Part shown: positions 55,801 through 60,940 of the stretch, one piece after another
How the letters are laid out: the number at the start of each line of letters is the position of its first letter
Numbering within the stretch: the stretch's first letter is position 1
Origin: Microglena sp. YARC
Taxonomy: Eukaryota; Chlorophyta; Chlorophyceae; Chlamydomonadales; Chlamydomonadaceae
Assembly (NCBI GenBank): GCA_022414725.1
Contig: CM039464.1
Coordinates: 53,395,768-53,459,767, forward strand
DNA length: 64,000 nucleotides
Direction: 5' to 3'
The notes under the pieces: model-generated
What the model was told of the DNA's origin: nothing
The model's input: the letters and a program-made list of their open reading frames with translations, nothing else
Databases searched by the model: none
Program-made: the position numbers and the translations under genes

Positions 55801-56189
55801 AAGCTACCCTCCAGTGAGCTAGCATCCACAAGCCAGATCTCCTATACCCTGAACCCTAAAACCTCAACCCTAAAACCTAAATCCTAACCCCCTAAACCTT
55901 TAACCCTAAACCCCTAAACCCTAAACCCGAGGAGGATCTGGCTTGTGGATGCTAGCTCACTGGAGGTTAGCTTCCCCCCCCCCCGGTACATGTAGACCAA
56001 AACAAAAACAGGGCTGACCTGTCCTGACCTGGATTTCCATCTTCCTTGCAGATAACCTTTTCTGGATTCATACTCAACAACCTGCTGCCTGTAACCATCG
56101 GCAACACGTTAGCTGGAGTATGCTTCATGGCTGTGCCCTACAGCCTGGCATATGGCGCATTGGGAAAGCCAAAGCCTGCCACTAGCTGA
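30306..56189 (+). CDS. NAR1: Formate/nitrite transporter, NAR1-like, nine exons across 25.9 kb
   Basis: Nine exons with canonical GT-AG borders join in phase: 30306-30628, 34096-34163, 38571-38625, 41776-41824, 44800-44867, 46021-46176, 49857-49953, 53676-53738, 56052-56189. They total 1,017 nt and encode 338 residues plus TGA. The protein has an N-terminal extension like a plastid transit peptide, then the six-helix FNT channel fold. Family marks, in order: AGAYISLGG, VPYGFIKLIVGLIFPVG, CGAELYTGNT (signature 1), GNFVG, GILCNWLVC (signature 2, split by intron 6), GLEHSIANMFF with the central pore His276, and NNLLPVTIGNTLAG. FNT proteins conduct nitrite or formate; in green algae NAR1 proteins import nitrite into plastids, so that role is inferred. 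Paralogue identity is unresolved. Confidence 0.93.
31137..31270. repeat. Palindromic CATATGATATC repeat (intron 1)
   Basis: It contains ATATGATATCATACGATGCC, then several ATCATATGATAT words. A related stretch is at about 59500-59628, sharing GATGCCGGC(A/G)GTC and a later ATATCATATGATG-type segment. It is an interspersed AT-rich family of unknown type. Confidence 0.55.
31337..31536 (+). mobile_element. SINE copy in intron 1
   Basis: Plus-strand copy: CCCGTTTTGAAGAATGGCTC, A-box-like TGGCTCAATGGTGGAGCTC, B box GGTTTCAAATCC (one substitution), and the CACGCCCCACCAGGCGTTAT tail. Another partial tail plus body is at 30676-30785 on the minus strand. Confidence 0.8.
31555..31860. repeat. Four tandem 84-bp repeats (intron 1)
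   Basis: Each unit carries TTTGGTTGATGATGGT, CCCTTCCTGTTTGTGAATGC and CCAGACG. Because 84 is divisible by three the frames stay open, but the unit lies inside an intron. Confidence 0.8.
31925..33208. repeat. 30-bp minisatellite, ~43 copies (intron 1)
   Basis: Unit of 30 bp containing CATCAGGCAGCTGTCGATG and TCCAAGTTGTA, with scattered substitutions. The unit length makes three plus frames and a minus frame open for hundreds of codons. These ORFs are a consequence of the repeat and are not annotated as genes. Confidence 0.95.
33209..33597. repeat. Fold-back: inverted repeat of ~72-bp arms (intron 1)
   Basis: The arms are 33209-33281 (GGAAGACACTACCCACATGC) and 33526-33597 (GCATGTGGGTAGTGTCTTCC), near-perfect reverse complements separated by about 245 bp of G/T-rich then C/A-rich sequence. 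CAATTGTGGCACCAT occurs in or near it three times (about 33427, 33632, 33865). Confidence 0.8.
33886..33985. repeat. Fragment of the CAGGGATTTTTT MITE family (intron 1)
   Basis: CAGGGCTTTTTTTACC followed by TATAGCGATCGCTAATTTTG and ACCCCGTTTTGGC is the inverted counterpart of the 27150-27215 end. The other end is missing. Confidence 0.6.
34096..34163 (+). CDS. NAR1: FNT exon 2
   Basis: 68 nt after a CCTCCCATTAG acceptor. It encodes LQAGAYISLGGFLAVSVGG and SLT, the first membrane helix of the FNT fold. It enters with one base completing Gly108 and leaves with one base of codon 131. The native donor is GTGAGT. Its last 30 bases plus donor are the source of the copies and minisatellite downstream in intron 2. 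Confidence 0.9.
34164..35063 (+). repeat. Duplicated exon 2 ends fused to SINE tails, plus SINE (intron 2)
   Basis: TATCTGTGGGAGGCTCATTG and ACTGGTGAGTCGG, exon 2's end with its donor, recur at about 34230 and 34444. Each is preceded by the SINE tail (ATAACGCCTGGTG..GTATTAAGGGAGCCC). The unit repeats at about 215 bp. Four shorter tail copies with GGGTTTAGGGTTTGTGGGTT follow (34670-34835), then a nearly complete minus-strand SINE (about 34838-35042). Confidence 0.85.
35064..36337 (+). repeat. 26-bp minisatellite of exon 2/5' splice-site units, ~48 copies
   Basis: Each unit reads GGCTCACTGGCGTG followed by GGTGAGTTGGG, a copy of the exon 2 end (GGCTCACTGAC) joined to the GTGAGT donor. The array begins with exon 2 context (GCGGTATCTGTGGG) and ends with the native intron context (GTGAGTTGAGTAAACAAATG, then the SINE tail). 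It is therefore an internal expansion of a duplicated exon-intron junction. Units vary mainly GTGGGTGAG/GTGAGTGAG. Confidence 0.95.
36338..36552. repeat. SINE-tail copies after the splice-site array (intron 2)
   Basis: Two tail copies (ATAACGCCTGGTGCGGCGTG at about 36341, and GCTAACGCCTGGTGCGGCGT at about 36413) are separated by GGTTTGTGAGTTATG-like sequence. Confidence 0.7.
36553..37627. repeat. CACCACTCACCACCTCACCC minisatellite (intron 2)
   Basis: About 1.07 kb of irregular C/A/T units based on CCACTCACCACCTCACCCCA. A segment of about 350 bp (36840-37110 region) is repeated at about 37290-37530. The long His/Pro/Thr frames are a by-product. Confidence 0.92.
37641..38570 (+). repeat. Three partial exon 3 copies with acceptors, separated by (CA)n
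   Basis: TTTATGATTGCAG or TTCATGATTGCAG followed by the first ~44 bases of exon 3 (VVPYG(L/F)IKLIVGLI) occurs with exon parts starting at 37658, 38135 and 38367. Each copy then runs into a C run and (CA)n with ATTCACAC interruptions, and lacks the FPVG codons and donor. Only the fourth, at 38571, is complete. Confidence 0.92.
38571..38625 (+). CDS. NAR1: FNT exon 3
   Basis: 55 nt after ATGATTGCAG. It encodes VVPYGFIKLIVGLIFPV and part of Gly149, the second helix region of FNT proteins with the typical FPVG. It leaves two bases of codon 149 before a GTGCGT donor, weaker than the other donors of this gene. It is the only one of four copies with both borders. Confidence 0.9.
38698..38872 (-). 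mobile_element. SINE, second head type (intron 3)
   Basis: Tail ATAACGCTTGGTTGGGCGTG at the left. The minus-strand head has GGGTCGGGGGGTTGATTCCC (B-box-like) with a different tRNA origin from the 27351 type. It resembles the copy at 49314-49503. Confidence 0.7.
38880..40480. repeat. Tandem repeats of intron 3, first part
   Basis: There are two copies of a ~70-bp CAGCTATATGTAGCTATGAT unit (38880-39020); four diverged copies of a ~120-bp GGTAATATCCTCGCGACAG unit (39195-39780); and four ~115-bp copies with CAGTATAAACCAGGACAAA and TATAGCCAGCTTTGTTTCTA (39870-40290). No coding function. Confidence 0.85.
40535..41755. repeat. Telomere-like CCCTTA/CCCTGCACTCTTA array, 244-bp higher order (intron 3)
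   Basis: Blocks of CCCTTACCCTTA and TACCCTGCACTCTTACCCTG alternate with a spacer holding CACACACTGGTTGCTGACTG. The block starting at GTGGTAACACACTGTTCAAA recurs at about 41158, 41402 and 41646, exactly 244 bp apart, with near identity. It ends 20 bp before the exon 4 acceptor. Confidence 0.92.
41776..41824 (+). CDS. NAR1: FNT exon 4 (signature 1)
   Basis: 49 nt after CTTCACCACCCAG. It encodes LMITLICGAELYTGNT, residues 150-165. CGAELYTGN matches the first FNT family signature except for Tyr where Phe or Ile is usual. This is the broken-helix loop that lines the channel entrance. It ends in phase 0 before GTAAGC. Confidence 0.92.
41836..42230. repeat. 42-bp tandem repeats directly after the exon 4 donor (intron 4)
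   Basis: Nine copies of GATCAGATTCATAAAAGTAT plus CATACTGCCAAATATTACGT, starting 12 bases after the splice donor. The unit is divisible by three and opens long frames on both strands that are not genes. Confidence 0.95.
42300..42915. repeat. G/T-rich degenerate tandem repeats (intron 4)
   Basis: Irregular units of TTTGGGGAGTATTTGGGGAG and TATAGGGCTTATAGG over about 600 bp. Confidence 0.8.
43600..43885 (-). mobile_element. 3' end of a non-LTR retrotransposon (intron 4)
   Basis: TACAGTCCAGGGGTAGGCCA and CAACCGTATAGGAAGGGC, then GGGGGCCCTGAGTTCGTGCT, match the element end at 55055-55200. On the minus strand the end is a (CATA)n-type tail (43600-43640). A duplicated piece lies inside. Confidence 0.65.
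44180..44414. mobile_element. hAT-type MITE with perfect 8-bp duplication (intron 4)
   Basis: The 235-bp element runs from CAGGGACTTTTTTTC to TTAAATCCCTG. The flanks AGGTGCAC (44172-44179) and AGGTGCAC (44415-44422) are identical, the 8-bp duplication expected for hAT. Excision restores a continuous copy of the AGCTGCCTAGAAGCTGCT family. Confidence 0.9.
44800..44867 (+). CDS. NAR1: FNT exon 5
   Basis: 68 nt after AAAACATGCAG. It encodes AFVTAAHFEGKTTLPSLLKN and WF, residues 166-187, the segment GK..L..LLKNW that joins the channel's second and third helices in this family. It ends with two bases of Trp188 before GTAAGA. The ~65 bases preceding the acceptor are present in two diverged copies just upstream (44625-44760). 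Confidence 0.88.
44868..46020 (+). repeat. Intron 5: microsatellites and partial exon 6 starts
   Basis: It contains (AT)n (45025-45060), (ATC)n (45345-45378), a minus-strand copy of a repeat family (45478-45600), and a C run (45704-45737). Three partial copies of the exon 6 start are present: about 45639 (acceptor mutated to AC), 45832 (GCAGGTCTTTTCTGGGAAAC, 60 bases of exon) and about 45938. Each is followed or preceded by (CA)n. Confidence 0.85.
46021..46176 (+). CDS. NAR1: FNT exon 6
   Basis: 156 nt after CACCCCACAG. It encodes SFLGNFVGCLAMVAAVMATG and continues through AKCSLPFHQALIRGILCN, residues 189-239: the third helix with GNFVG, a loop, and the start of the fourth helix. It ends inside Trp240, splitting FNT signature 2 across intron 6. 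The donor is GTGAGG. Confidence 0.92.
46177..47345 (+). repeat. Partial exon 6 ends with donors, and diverged 90-120-bp repeats (intron 6)
   Basis: The last 67 bases of exon 6 recur at 46244-46310 (donor GTGTGG), 47076-47142 (donor GTGAGG) and 47271-47337 (donor destroyed, GGAGAG). The first two are preceded by CAG or TAG in a pyrimidine-rich context, so they look like short exons. Between them are diverged copies of ACTGGTGCGGGTACAGCTTA with TTGTTAATGCTCACTG and AGCAGCTTCTAGGCACTCA. Confidence 0.88.
47348..47541. mobile_element. hAT-type MITE, 194 bp, copy B (intron 6)
   Basis: CAGGGTGCTACATTTTGTCA to TTGTAGTACCCTG, the same length and ends as 24110-24303. It sits inside a donor-derived repeat: GAGGGTAC before and GATGGGTAC after represent a duplicated site with one indel. 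Confidence 0.82.
47580..48745 (+). repeat. ~124-bp tandem repeats derived from the exon 6 donor region (intron 6)
   Basis: Nine or ten units contain CACCTGCTACTGGTGCGGGT, GTTTTGCAGATTGGTACAGC, TTGTTAATGCTCCCTTTTC and GCGTAGCAGCTTCTAGGCA. The CTGGTGCGGGT part corresponds to the exon 6 end and donor (ACTGGTGAGGGT). Open frames here are repeat artefacts. Confidence 0.92.
48746..49313. other. Intron 6 remainder: MITE-family fragment and (ATC)n
   Basis: 48770-48900 is a copy of the AGCTGCCTAGAAGCTGCT family. 49196-49240 is an (ATC)n microsatellite, and ATAGCTCTTGTCTAGGTTCT recurs on both sides of it (49118, 49239). No gene. Confidence 0.6.
49314..49503 (-). mobile_element. SINE, second head type (intron 6)
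   Basis: Tail ATAACGCCTGGTGGGGCATG at the left. The minus-strand head reads TTGGTGTAGTGGTACACC (A-box-like) and GGTTCTATTCCCCCC (B-box-like). It shares its body with the 38698 copy and its tail with all SINEs here. Confidence 0.75.
49575..49850. repeat. Short tandem repeats before the exon 7 acceptor (intron 6)
   Basis: Four copies of a ~32-bp AGAACATAGAGTTGTTTGGC unit (49588-49710), then (AACCAAACC)n/(AACCC)n to 49850, ending only six bases before the exon. Confidence 0.92.
49857..49953 (+). CDS. NAR1: FNT exon 7
   Basis: 97 nt after CAACCCATTTCAG. It completes Trp240 and encodes LVCTAVWMAGAAHSMPGKI and MALWVPIATFVSI, residues 241-272, with the second half of FNT signature 2 and the fifth helix. 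Thr244 stands where the family usually has Leu or Val. It ends in phase 0 before GTGAGT. Confidence 0.9.
49954..51620 (+). repeat. Repeated exon 7 ends with donors, (GT)n and SINE-tail fusions (intron 7)
   Basis: The exon 7 end recurs at 50366-50436 (donor GTGAGT), about 50566-50621 (GTGAGG) and 50811-50854 (GTGATT), then as ever shorter pieces (GCAACCTTTGTCACCATTGT at 51029; CCCCATTGTGAGTGCTTGCA further on). Each is linked to GT-rich repeats or to the SINE tail (GCCTGGTGGGGCGTGGTATT, then AAGGTATCCCCAT) in units of about 95-115 bp up to 51610. Confidence 0.87.
50886..50957 (-). pseudogene. tRNA-Ala(AGC)-like sequence 1 (intron 7)
   Basis: 72 nt on the minus strand with GGGGTTGTAGCTCAAATGG, an anticodon loop containing TTAGCAT (AGC, alanine), and T arm GGGGGGTCGATGCCC. 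The anticodon stem pairs poorly, so it is probably a tRNA pseudogene or a SINE head. A third, more broken copy spans about 50740-50815. Confidence 0.6.
51635..51706 (-). pseudogene. tRNA-Ala(AGC)-like sequence 2 (intron 7)
   Basis: 72 nt: GGGGTCGTAGCTCAAATGG, loop TTAGCAT, T arm GGGGGATCGATGCCCTC, acceptor pairs including wobbles. The anticodon stem has mismatches. It follows the last exon-7-donor repeat. Confidence 0.62.
51710..51900. repeat. (AT)n and GT/G-rich microsatellite (intron 7)
   Basis: About 130 bp of AT repeats, followed by TGTGTGTGTGGGGGGTGGG. Confidence 0.95.
51946..52145 (-). mobile_element. SINE copy (intron 7)
   Basis: Minus-strand copy of the 27351 type: tail AGAACACCTGGTTGAGCGTG at the left, B box GGTTCGAATCC (as GGATTCGAACC on plus), and a head with CATTCGTTGAA at the right. 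Confidence 0.78.
52146..52870. repeat. Tandem (GT)n plus CAATGCATG units (intron 7)
   Basis: Six or seven units of about 95-125 bp combine GTAACAATGCATGTCATTAA, ATGGTGTTACTATAGGCTAT, a CATGGCTTTGTTTCATT stretch and GT or GCATGCATGCC repeats. Related units occur at 50060-50330. Confidence 0.88.
52930..53675. repeat. Repeats before the exon 8 acceptor (intron 7)
   Basis: Four ~43-bp copies of AGGCCCCTCCCCTTGCTGGC (52970-53125), an AGCTGCCTAGAAGCTGCT-family copy (53140-53250), then AAATCATGTCACAAATCATG repeats. Three copies of the acceptor-proximal TTATGGTTTATGCTGTACTG with CTGCACA follow, of which only the last has the AG used by exon 8. Confidence 0.88.
53676..53738 (+). CDS. NAR1: FNT exon 8 (pore histidine)
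   Basis: 63 nt after TGCTGCACAG, phase 0 on both sides. It encodes GLEHSIANMFFCTLGIAMGA and P, residues 273-293. His276 corresponds to the conserved central-pore histidine of FNT channels (His209 of E. coli FocA) and is intact. The donor is GTAAGT. Confidence 0.93.
53758..54550. repeat. (ATC/ACC)n microsatellite, ~790 bp (intron 8)
   Basis: Almost pure CATCAT/CACCAC triplets starting about 20 bases after the exon 8 donor, with a ~190-bp block (CATCCTCCTGCTCATCATCA) repeated near 54150 and 54320. Both strands give long artificial frames. Confidence 0.95.
54795..54960. repeat. AGCTGCCTAGAAGCTGCT-family copy (intron 8)
   Basis: AGCAGCTTCTAGGCAGATCC, GGCTGTCTATTCAGCCAAAC, and GGGAGCTGCCTGGAAGCTGT at the right end. 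Confidence 0.7.
54961..55745 (-). mobile_element. Non-LTR retrotransposon, 5'-truncated (intron 8)
   Basis: The minus strand encodes a decayed C-terminus: NPRNLGDNQGIGIVTITCAN, ARLRLQAHNLNVESERS, then, after a shift, VEDEMHFILECPLYAVDRK. The last is the zinc-binding end seen in many LINE polyproteins (EDEMH.L..CP.Y). A 3' untranslated part (55055-55230) and a (CATA)n tail (54961-55055) follow. The 3' end also occurs at 43600-43885. Confidence 0.72.
55793..55985. repeat. Fold-back element with telomere-type CCCTAAA core (intron 8)
   Basis: The left arm GGGGGGAAGCTACCCTCCAG, CACAAGCCAGATCTCC pairs with the right arm GGAGGATCTGGCTTGTGGAT, GGTTAGCTTCCCCCC (about 46-48 bp arms). The loop (about 55840-55928) is degenerate AACCCTAAA/CCCTAAACC, the plant/algal telomere repeat. 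Confidence 0.88.
56052..56189 (+). CDS. NAR1: FNT exon 9 (last helix, C-terminus)
   Basis: 138 nt after CATCTTCCTTGCAG. It encodes ITFSGFILNNLLPVTIGNTL and AGVCFMAVPYSLAYG, residues 294-338, ending GKPKPATS before TGA (56187-56189). NNLLPVTIGN is the highly conserved entry to the sixth FNT helix. No obvious polyadenylation signal can be assigned. Confidence 0.93.
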   Translation: MTFSGFILNNLLPVTIGNTLAGVCFMAVPYSLAYGALGKPKPATS

Positions 56190-56220
56190 TCTAATGATTA
56201 AAAAATCGGCTGGAGAGGCG

Positions 56221-56570
56221 TGGTGATAAGGGGACCCTCCCGTACGGCGCAGCTGGAGAAAGTCACCAATATCTAATGCTTCTGTACTAATATGAATTGA
56301 ATCTTGGTGTCGCTGGTTTGTGTAGGGAGACCGACCTCCGGGGGTGAAATACCTTTCACAACTTAAACAAGTCCTATGCAGCGTCGCAAGTCTTGACGCG
56401 GAAATATCCTGGCGGAAATTGGCGGAGTGTGATGGCATTGGAACGACAGGTGGCAACGGAAATGGAGCTGACCGAAGCCAGTTAGTTATACAGTTAGTTA
56501 TGAGACAGCTGGCTGACGTGTCAGGCTTCAATTTTTCGGTCGGTCGGACGGACATATCACATATGGGTAA
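56221..56570 (+). repeat. Interspersed repeat family (copies at 45478, 56363, 58141)
   Basis: 56363-56560 (ACAAGTCCTATGCAGCGTCG, GGCAACGGAAATGGAGCTGA, GGCTGACGTGTCAGGCTTC) matches 58141-58295 and, inverted, 45478-45600. The preceding 56280-56360 (TTGGTGTCGCTGGTTTGTGT) is matched inverted at about 57925-57995. No ORF; type unknown. Confidence 0.7.
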
Positions 56571-56682
56571 CCCTGGGGGCTCGTTGAACCATCATCCAAT
56601 GATTCTGTACTGTGAAGATGGTGATGATGATGATGGTAGGAAGAAGTTATCATCCTATTGGCAAGAAGATGGACTGCCCATC

Positions 56683-56846
56683 CAGGGTACTACATTTTTT
56701 CCTGTTGGGTTGCGCTTTTGACTCAACTGAAAACATAAATTTTCATGCTGCGCCTTTAGGGGGGTTAAAAATTGTGTCAATCGTGCAGTCTGGCTCCAAA
56801 ACCTTGGGCGTCAGTGTGCATTAGCGCGCGTCATGTAGTAGCCGAT
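56683..56846. mobile_element. Diverged relative of the 194-bp hAT MITE
   Basis: It starts CAGGGTACTACATTTTTTC, has TTGCGCTTTTGACTCAA and GCGTCAGTGTGCATTAGCGC, and ends TGTAGTAGCC. The right terminus is mutated and no duplication is clear. Confidence 0.5.
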
Positions 56847-57507
56847 GATGAAGCTTGGGAAAGCAAAACCCAAACAGTTGCTGAGCTTGGTGGTGGTGGT
56901 GATGTTGTTGTATGTTAGTAGTGGTGGCGATAGTGGCGTGGGAAGCAAACCCAAACGGCCGCTGAGCTTTTTGGTGGTGGTGATCTTGTTGTTGTTAGTG
57001 GTGTGGGGAAAAAACGATTGCTGGGACTGTGCTCATTCTCTCTCAGCAAGTAGACGGCATTCTGCTTTGTGTATTCTGCTTTGTGATACGACATATGATA
57101 ATAATAATATATACACATATGATAATAATTACACGCCTTCATCTTCAGGCCATGTCGAAGCTAATTCTACATATTTATGCGAATTCATAACTTTGACCTG
57201 GGATGGGCTACCAGCTGAACAATCGTAAGTCCACATTGGTCTAGGCCATTACACCTGGGCCTTTATTATTCAAAATGCTCTACCCACTACCCACCAACAA
57301 CAAACAGTAGAAAAAACTAAATCACAGACCATGACTACGTGTGTTGGTTGGTCTATAGGCTAAGGGGCAAGTGTGAGCATACACACATGTTACATAACAT
57401 AACATGTTAAAGTCTACTTGACACCGCGAGGGTGTCTGAGACTCTGCGCTTTAAACAAAAAGAAAAAAGCACCCATGTGACAACCCAAGGTGTTTGTGTC
57501 CTCAGCT

Positions 57508-57706
57508 ATTCCCGTTTTGGCAAATGGCTCAGTGGTGGAGCTAGTTGATCGAAGAAGGTGCCGGGTTCGAATCCCTACGAGTGCTCTTAAGTGTTTGCGG
57601 TCGCCGTCAACCGTAATGGTAGCTTTGTCCAATAGCAGCCCATTCCCTGCCGCCGTAAGACGGGGCTCCCTTAATACCACGCCCCACCAGGCGTTATCAT
57701 TACTTC
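57508..57706 (+). mobile_element. SINE copy
   Basis: Plus-strand copy of the 27351 type: CCCGTTTTGGCAAATGGCTC, A box TGGCTCAGTGGTGGAGC, B box GGTTCGAATCC (perfect), and tail CACGCCCCACCAGGCGTTAT. It is the best-preserved pol III promoter boxes among the copies. Confidence 0.85.
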
Positions 57707-58574
57707 GTGTCCTCATCGTCTCCACCAGGGTGGTAATCCCCAACCTAGTAGGGGACCAACACCCAACCTAATAACAGGGGAGTATCGTTTAAATAGCTGT
57801 CATCGCTACGACAATCTCGATGGCGATAGGTTTTTATTGATAATAGCGATACATAGCTAACAACTGCAGGGGACCAACATCAGAAGTTGACAAATCAGTA
57901 TGACTTTAGTTTTTGTGTTCAGTTGTAAAAGGTATTTCACCCCAGGAGGTGGGTCTCCCGACACAAACCAGCGACACTAAGGATTCAGTACGAATGGATT
58001 TGTCACTCCTACATAAGAGTAGGCGCACTCAGGAGTAAGTGTGACGCCATTACCTGTAATATCCTTTTGGTCTCGTAGTGATTAAAACAAGTGGTACGCG
58101 ATAACAAAATTGTACAATATAATACGATATTGTACCATCATTAAACAAGTCCTATCCGGCGTCCCAAGCGACGCAGAAAATTGGTGGAGTGTGTTGGCAA
58201 CGGAACGACAGATGTTAACGATGGAGCTGACCGAAGCCAGTTAGTAATGAGACAGTTGGTTGACGTGTCAGGTGGTCGGTCTGTCAAACCGACAGCATGA
58301 TGTCTGTGGGGGCTCCCGCCCCCCAGGAGGGGGGGCTTCGCCAAAATTTCATACTTACACCCCTGAAGGTAACATGTCATGGGTTGATTCAGTCACAGGT
58401 TTCCGAACGTGCAACGATACCGTCAGGGGTGGTCAAAAGTAATAAGGCTCCTATTGTTACATTTCTCACCCCTAGCATCTTGATTAAATAAGCATACCGT
58501 ACCACCCCATGATACCTCGCTGTGGCTCGTGTGCTGGGTTTGTAGGGCTCTGGTTCGACGCACATGTATGCATA
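57707..58574. other. No gene seen; second copy of the 56363 repeat
   Basis: 57925-57995 and 58141-58295 belong to the interspersed family noted at 56221. The remainder has no supported feature. Confidence 0.4.
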
Positions 58575-58768
58575 GTTTTTCTTTTTAGCTTAGAGCAGCA
58601 GCTTCTAGGCAGCTCCCTGAGCCAGGGACTGGGCTTAACCCCAAGATTTCGACAATTCTGGCCATCAGATTCTGTCAGCTTCCAGACACACTAGGTTGCA
58701 TCAGCTTTAATTGAATAGCCAGTCAGGGGAGCTGCCTAGAAGCTGCTGCTTTTAGCTGAAAGAAAAAC
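58575..58768. mobile_element. MITE, AGCTGCCTAGAAGCTGCT family, full copy
   Basis: The inverted ends are GTTTTTCTTTTTAGCT plus AGCAGCAGCTTCTAGGCAGC, and GCTGCCTAGAAGCTGCTGCT plus AGCTGAAAGAAAAAC. About 45-bp arms enclose about 100 bp. 194 bp in total, no ORF. At least eight further copies or fragments are in the transporter introns. Confidence 0.82.
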
Positions 58769-59628
58769 ACTGCATGTATGCCTGCCTTATGCTAGGTGGT
58801 CCCTACAACTTTTCTGACATTTCCATGTGGCATAGAAGTTGTTACCCAAACAAGCTTTTGTATACTTCTGTAGTTCTGTAAGATTCGTTTTCCCCACCCC
58901 TTCAGTTCCAAAGCCTATTGCTATGAAAGATCTTTATGGTCCGAGGTCCACAAATTTGAAGAGTTTAGCCCTGCACATTTTACAGCACCTTCCCCGTCTC
59001 ACACACACACTCTTAGTGACTAGTCACACACAATAAGACCACCAACCAGGAAGTGGTAAGGTACAGCTGAGCAGCACACGAGAGAACAAGATAGCCCCAA
59101 CTAGCATGAATAAACAGTTGCCAAGAAAAAATATATCCTGTATTTCCCCCAGATTTAAAAGTTGTTAACCCTAAAAACTAACACCACCCTTAGTTTACAG
59201 CTCAGTAGCTCACTCACATTCATGCCAGCACCCGCCCACCCAAACAACAAGGTTCCCCCATTCAGACCTGATAGCGCTTGCTCTGGGATCTAAGTGACTA
59301 GGAGCTGGGAGCATTCCAAGCCCATAAGGTAGTGGTTTAGTTACTTACCGGTATGCTCACGTGGCTGGTTACTTTTGAGCACCCCAGCCGTACAGGCGTA
59401 CACCACCGAAAACCCAAACCCTGGCGACTCCAGTGAGGCCTAGAGTGCTGGGATGGATTGTTGCATGATGTCCCCTACCATGCATGACACCCATATATAG
59501 GGAACGGCAAAACGATATCATGTGGTATCATGTAATCGTATGATATCATATGATGCCGGCAGTCCGACTAGGCTGAAGTCACCATTTATATACAACATCA
59601 TATGATGCAATTTGTATGATGTCATATG
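58769..59628. other. No gene seen; CATATGAT palindromic repeat at the right
   Basis: About 59500-59628 is related to 31137-31270 (GATATCATATGATGCCGGCA). The rest lacks recognisable features. Confidence 0.4.
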
Positions 59629-59915
59629 AAATTGAAATTGAAATTGAAATTGAAATTGAAATTGAAATTGTTACATCCGTGTAGAACCGTTACTCACAGG
59701 ACGTGAAGTTAAGGACACCATAGCGTAAGCCGGAGCTAGCTATAGTCACCGTAGGGCCATCTCAGTAAAAAGAATTACCACCGATGCCTGACCGGCAGGC
59801 ACCGTAGCCACATCATGCCAGTGCAGCTTAATACGGGGGTTTTTCACCCCGGTTGGGAAGCACCGACACAATGCAGCTGGCAAGACAAAACCTGAGAGGG
59901 GGGACGGTCTGTGTG

Positions 59916-60940
59916 CTAGTCCCCGGGTATCGACCCGGGGTGTGCTTCCATAAAACGTCTGCACTGTAAAATACTCTGAAAGCTAGTGATGGTGTGGGAG
60001 TGGACTGTGTCCGCCAGTTTGAGGGCACATGATCTCTGAAGTCCAAGAATGGTCATAGAAGTCAAAAAAGAGGTTGGAATAGTACCAGTTGTTCCAACGG
60101 TGATAACTTCATAGTGAACGAGGTATCCAGCCGATCTAAGGCCATTTACTAATTCAACATGCTGGGCGTGTTTAGTGATAAACTTAGTAGCATGGTTGGT
60201 ATCAGAGCAGTATCCAAGCTCAAGAACCCAGAGTTCTTTATCAGACATACAGGTAGGAGAGTCTATGTCAGGTAGGACGGCAAGATCAGGTCTCATTCTC
60301 TTCCAGTCCGCTACAGTAATAGTGGAGGGGCGTAACCAGTCAGGGAAACGTTTGCCCAGGACCCCCCTGGGGAGGTCCTCTTCCTTGCCAGCGTCCATGA
60401 TCATTCTGCCGGATCCCAGGGCTCCGGTGCAAATAGCCTTGTGGATGAGTCGCACTGCGGCGTCATGTCTCTTGATATAAAGCCCCTTGAAAGTCCGGTG
60501 TGTGCAGCCCGCCAGGATGTGGCCCGCTCCGTCCTCACAGGTGTGGCAAATGGGGCATAGGGAGTTCGTGGGTGGGTGAGTGCTTGTAATATAAGGGAGT
60601 TTCCAGCGGAATGCAAGTTTACGGTTCCACAGTCTACCCCAGCGGGCTTTAAGGATGTGGAATTTAGTTTTATGTTGGATAAGGGTTGAGGTCCAAAATT
60701 TGTTACTTGCATGAGGAAGTTGGTGGGGAGTGTTATCAGCCCAGGTGGTTGCATAAATCCCTTTAAGAGGGTGTTGGCCAAGGTGGCAGCTAGTGGGCAG
60801 GTTAGAGGTGATACCTTGTGTAAGGTTAGGTGCTAGGATGCGTGGGGAAATATCTCCCATGGGTGTGCGAGGAGGTTGAACTGTGGGCCAGTAGACATTG
60901 TGGCGGGGGATTTCCCCAGTGTTGTCAGTAAAAATTGGTG
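59916..60940 (-). CDS. LINE polyprotein C-terminus with zinc-binding motif
   Basis: The minus-strand frame (open from 61124) takes over after the RNase H frame through a probable one-base shift near 60925-60960. It contains RWGRLWNRKLAFRWKLPY, then LCPICHTCEDGAGHILAGCT with HRTFKGLYIKRHDAAVRLI, a Cys/His cluster like the zf-RVT domain at the end of LINE polyproteins, and ends MEAHPGSIPGD. The role is probably RNA or DNA binding during retrotransposition. Confidence 0.75.
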
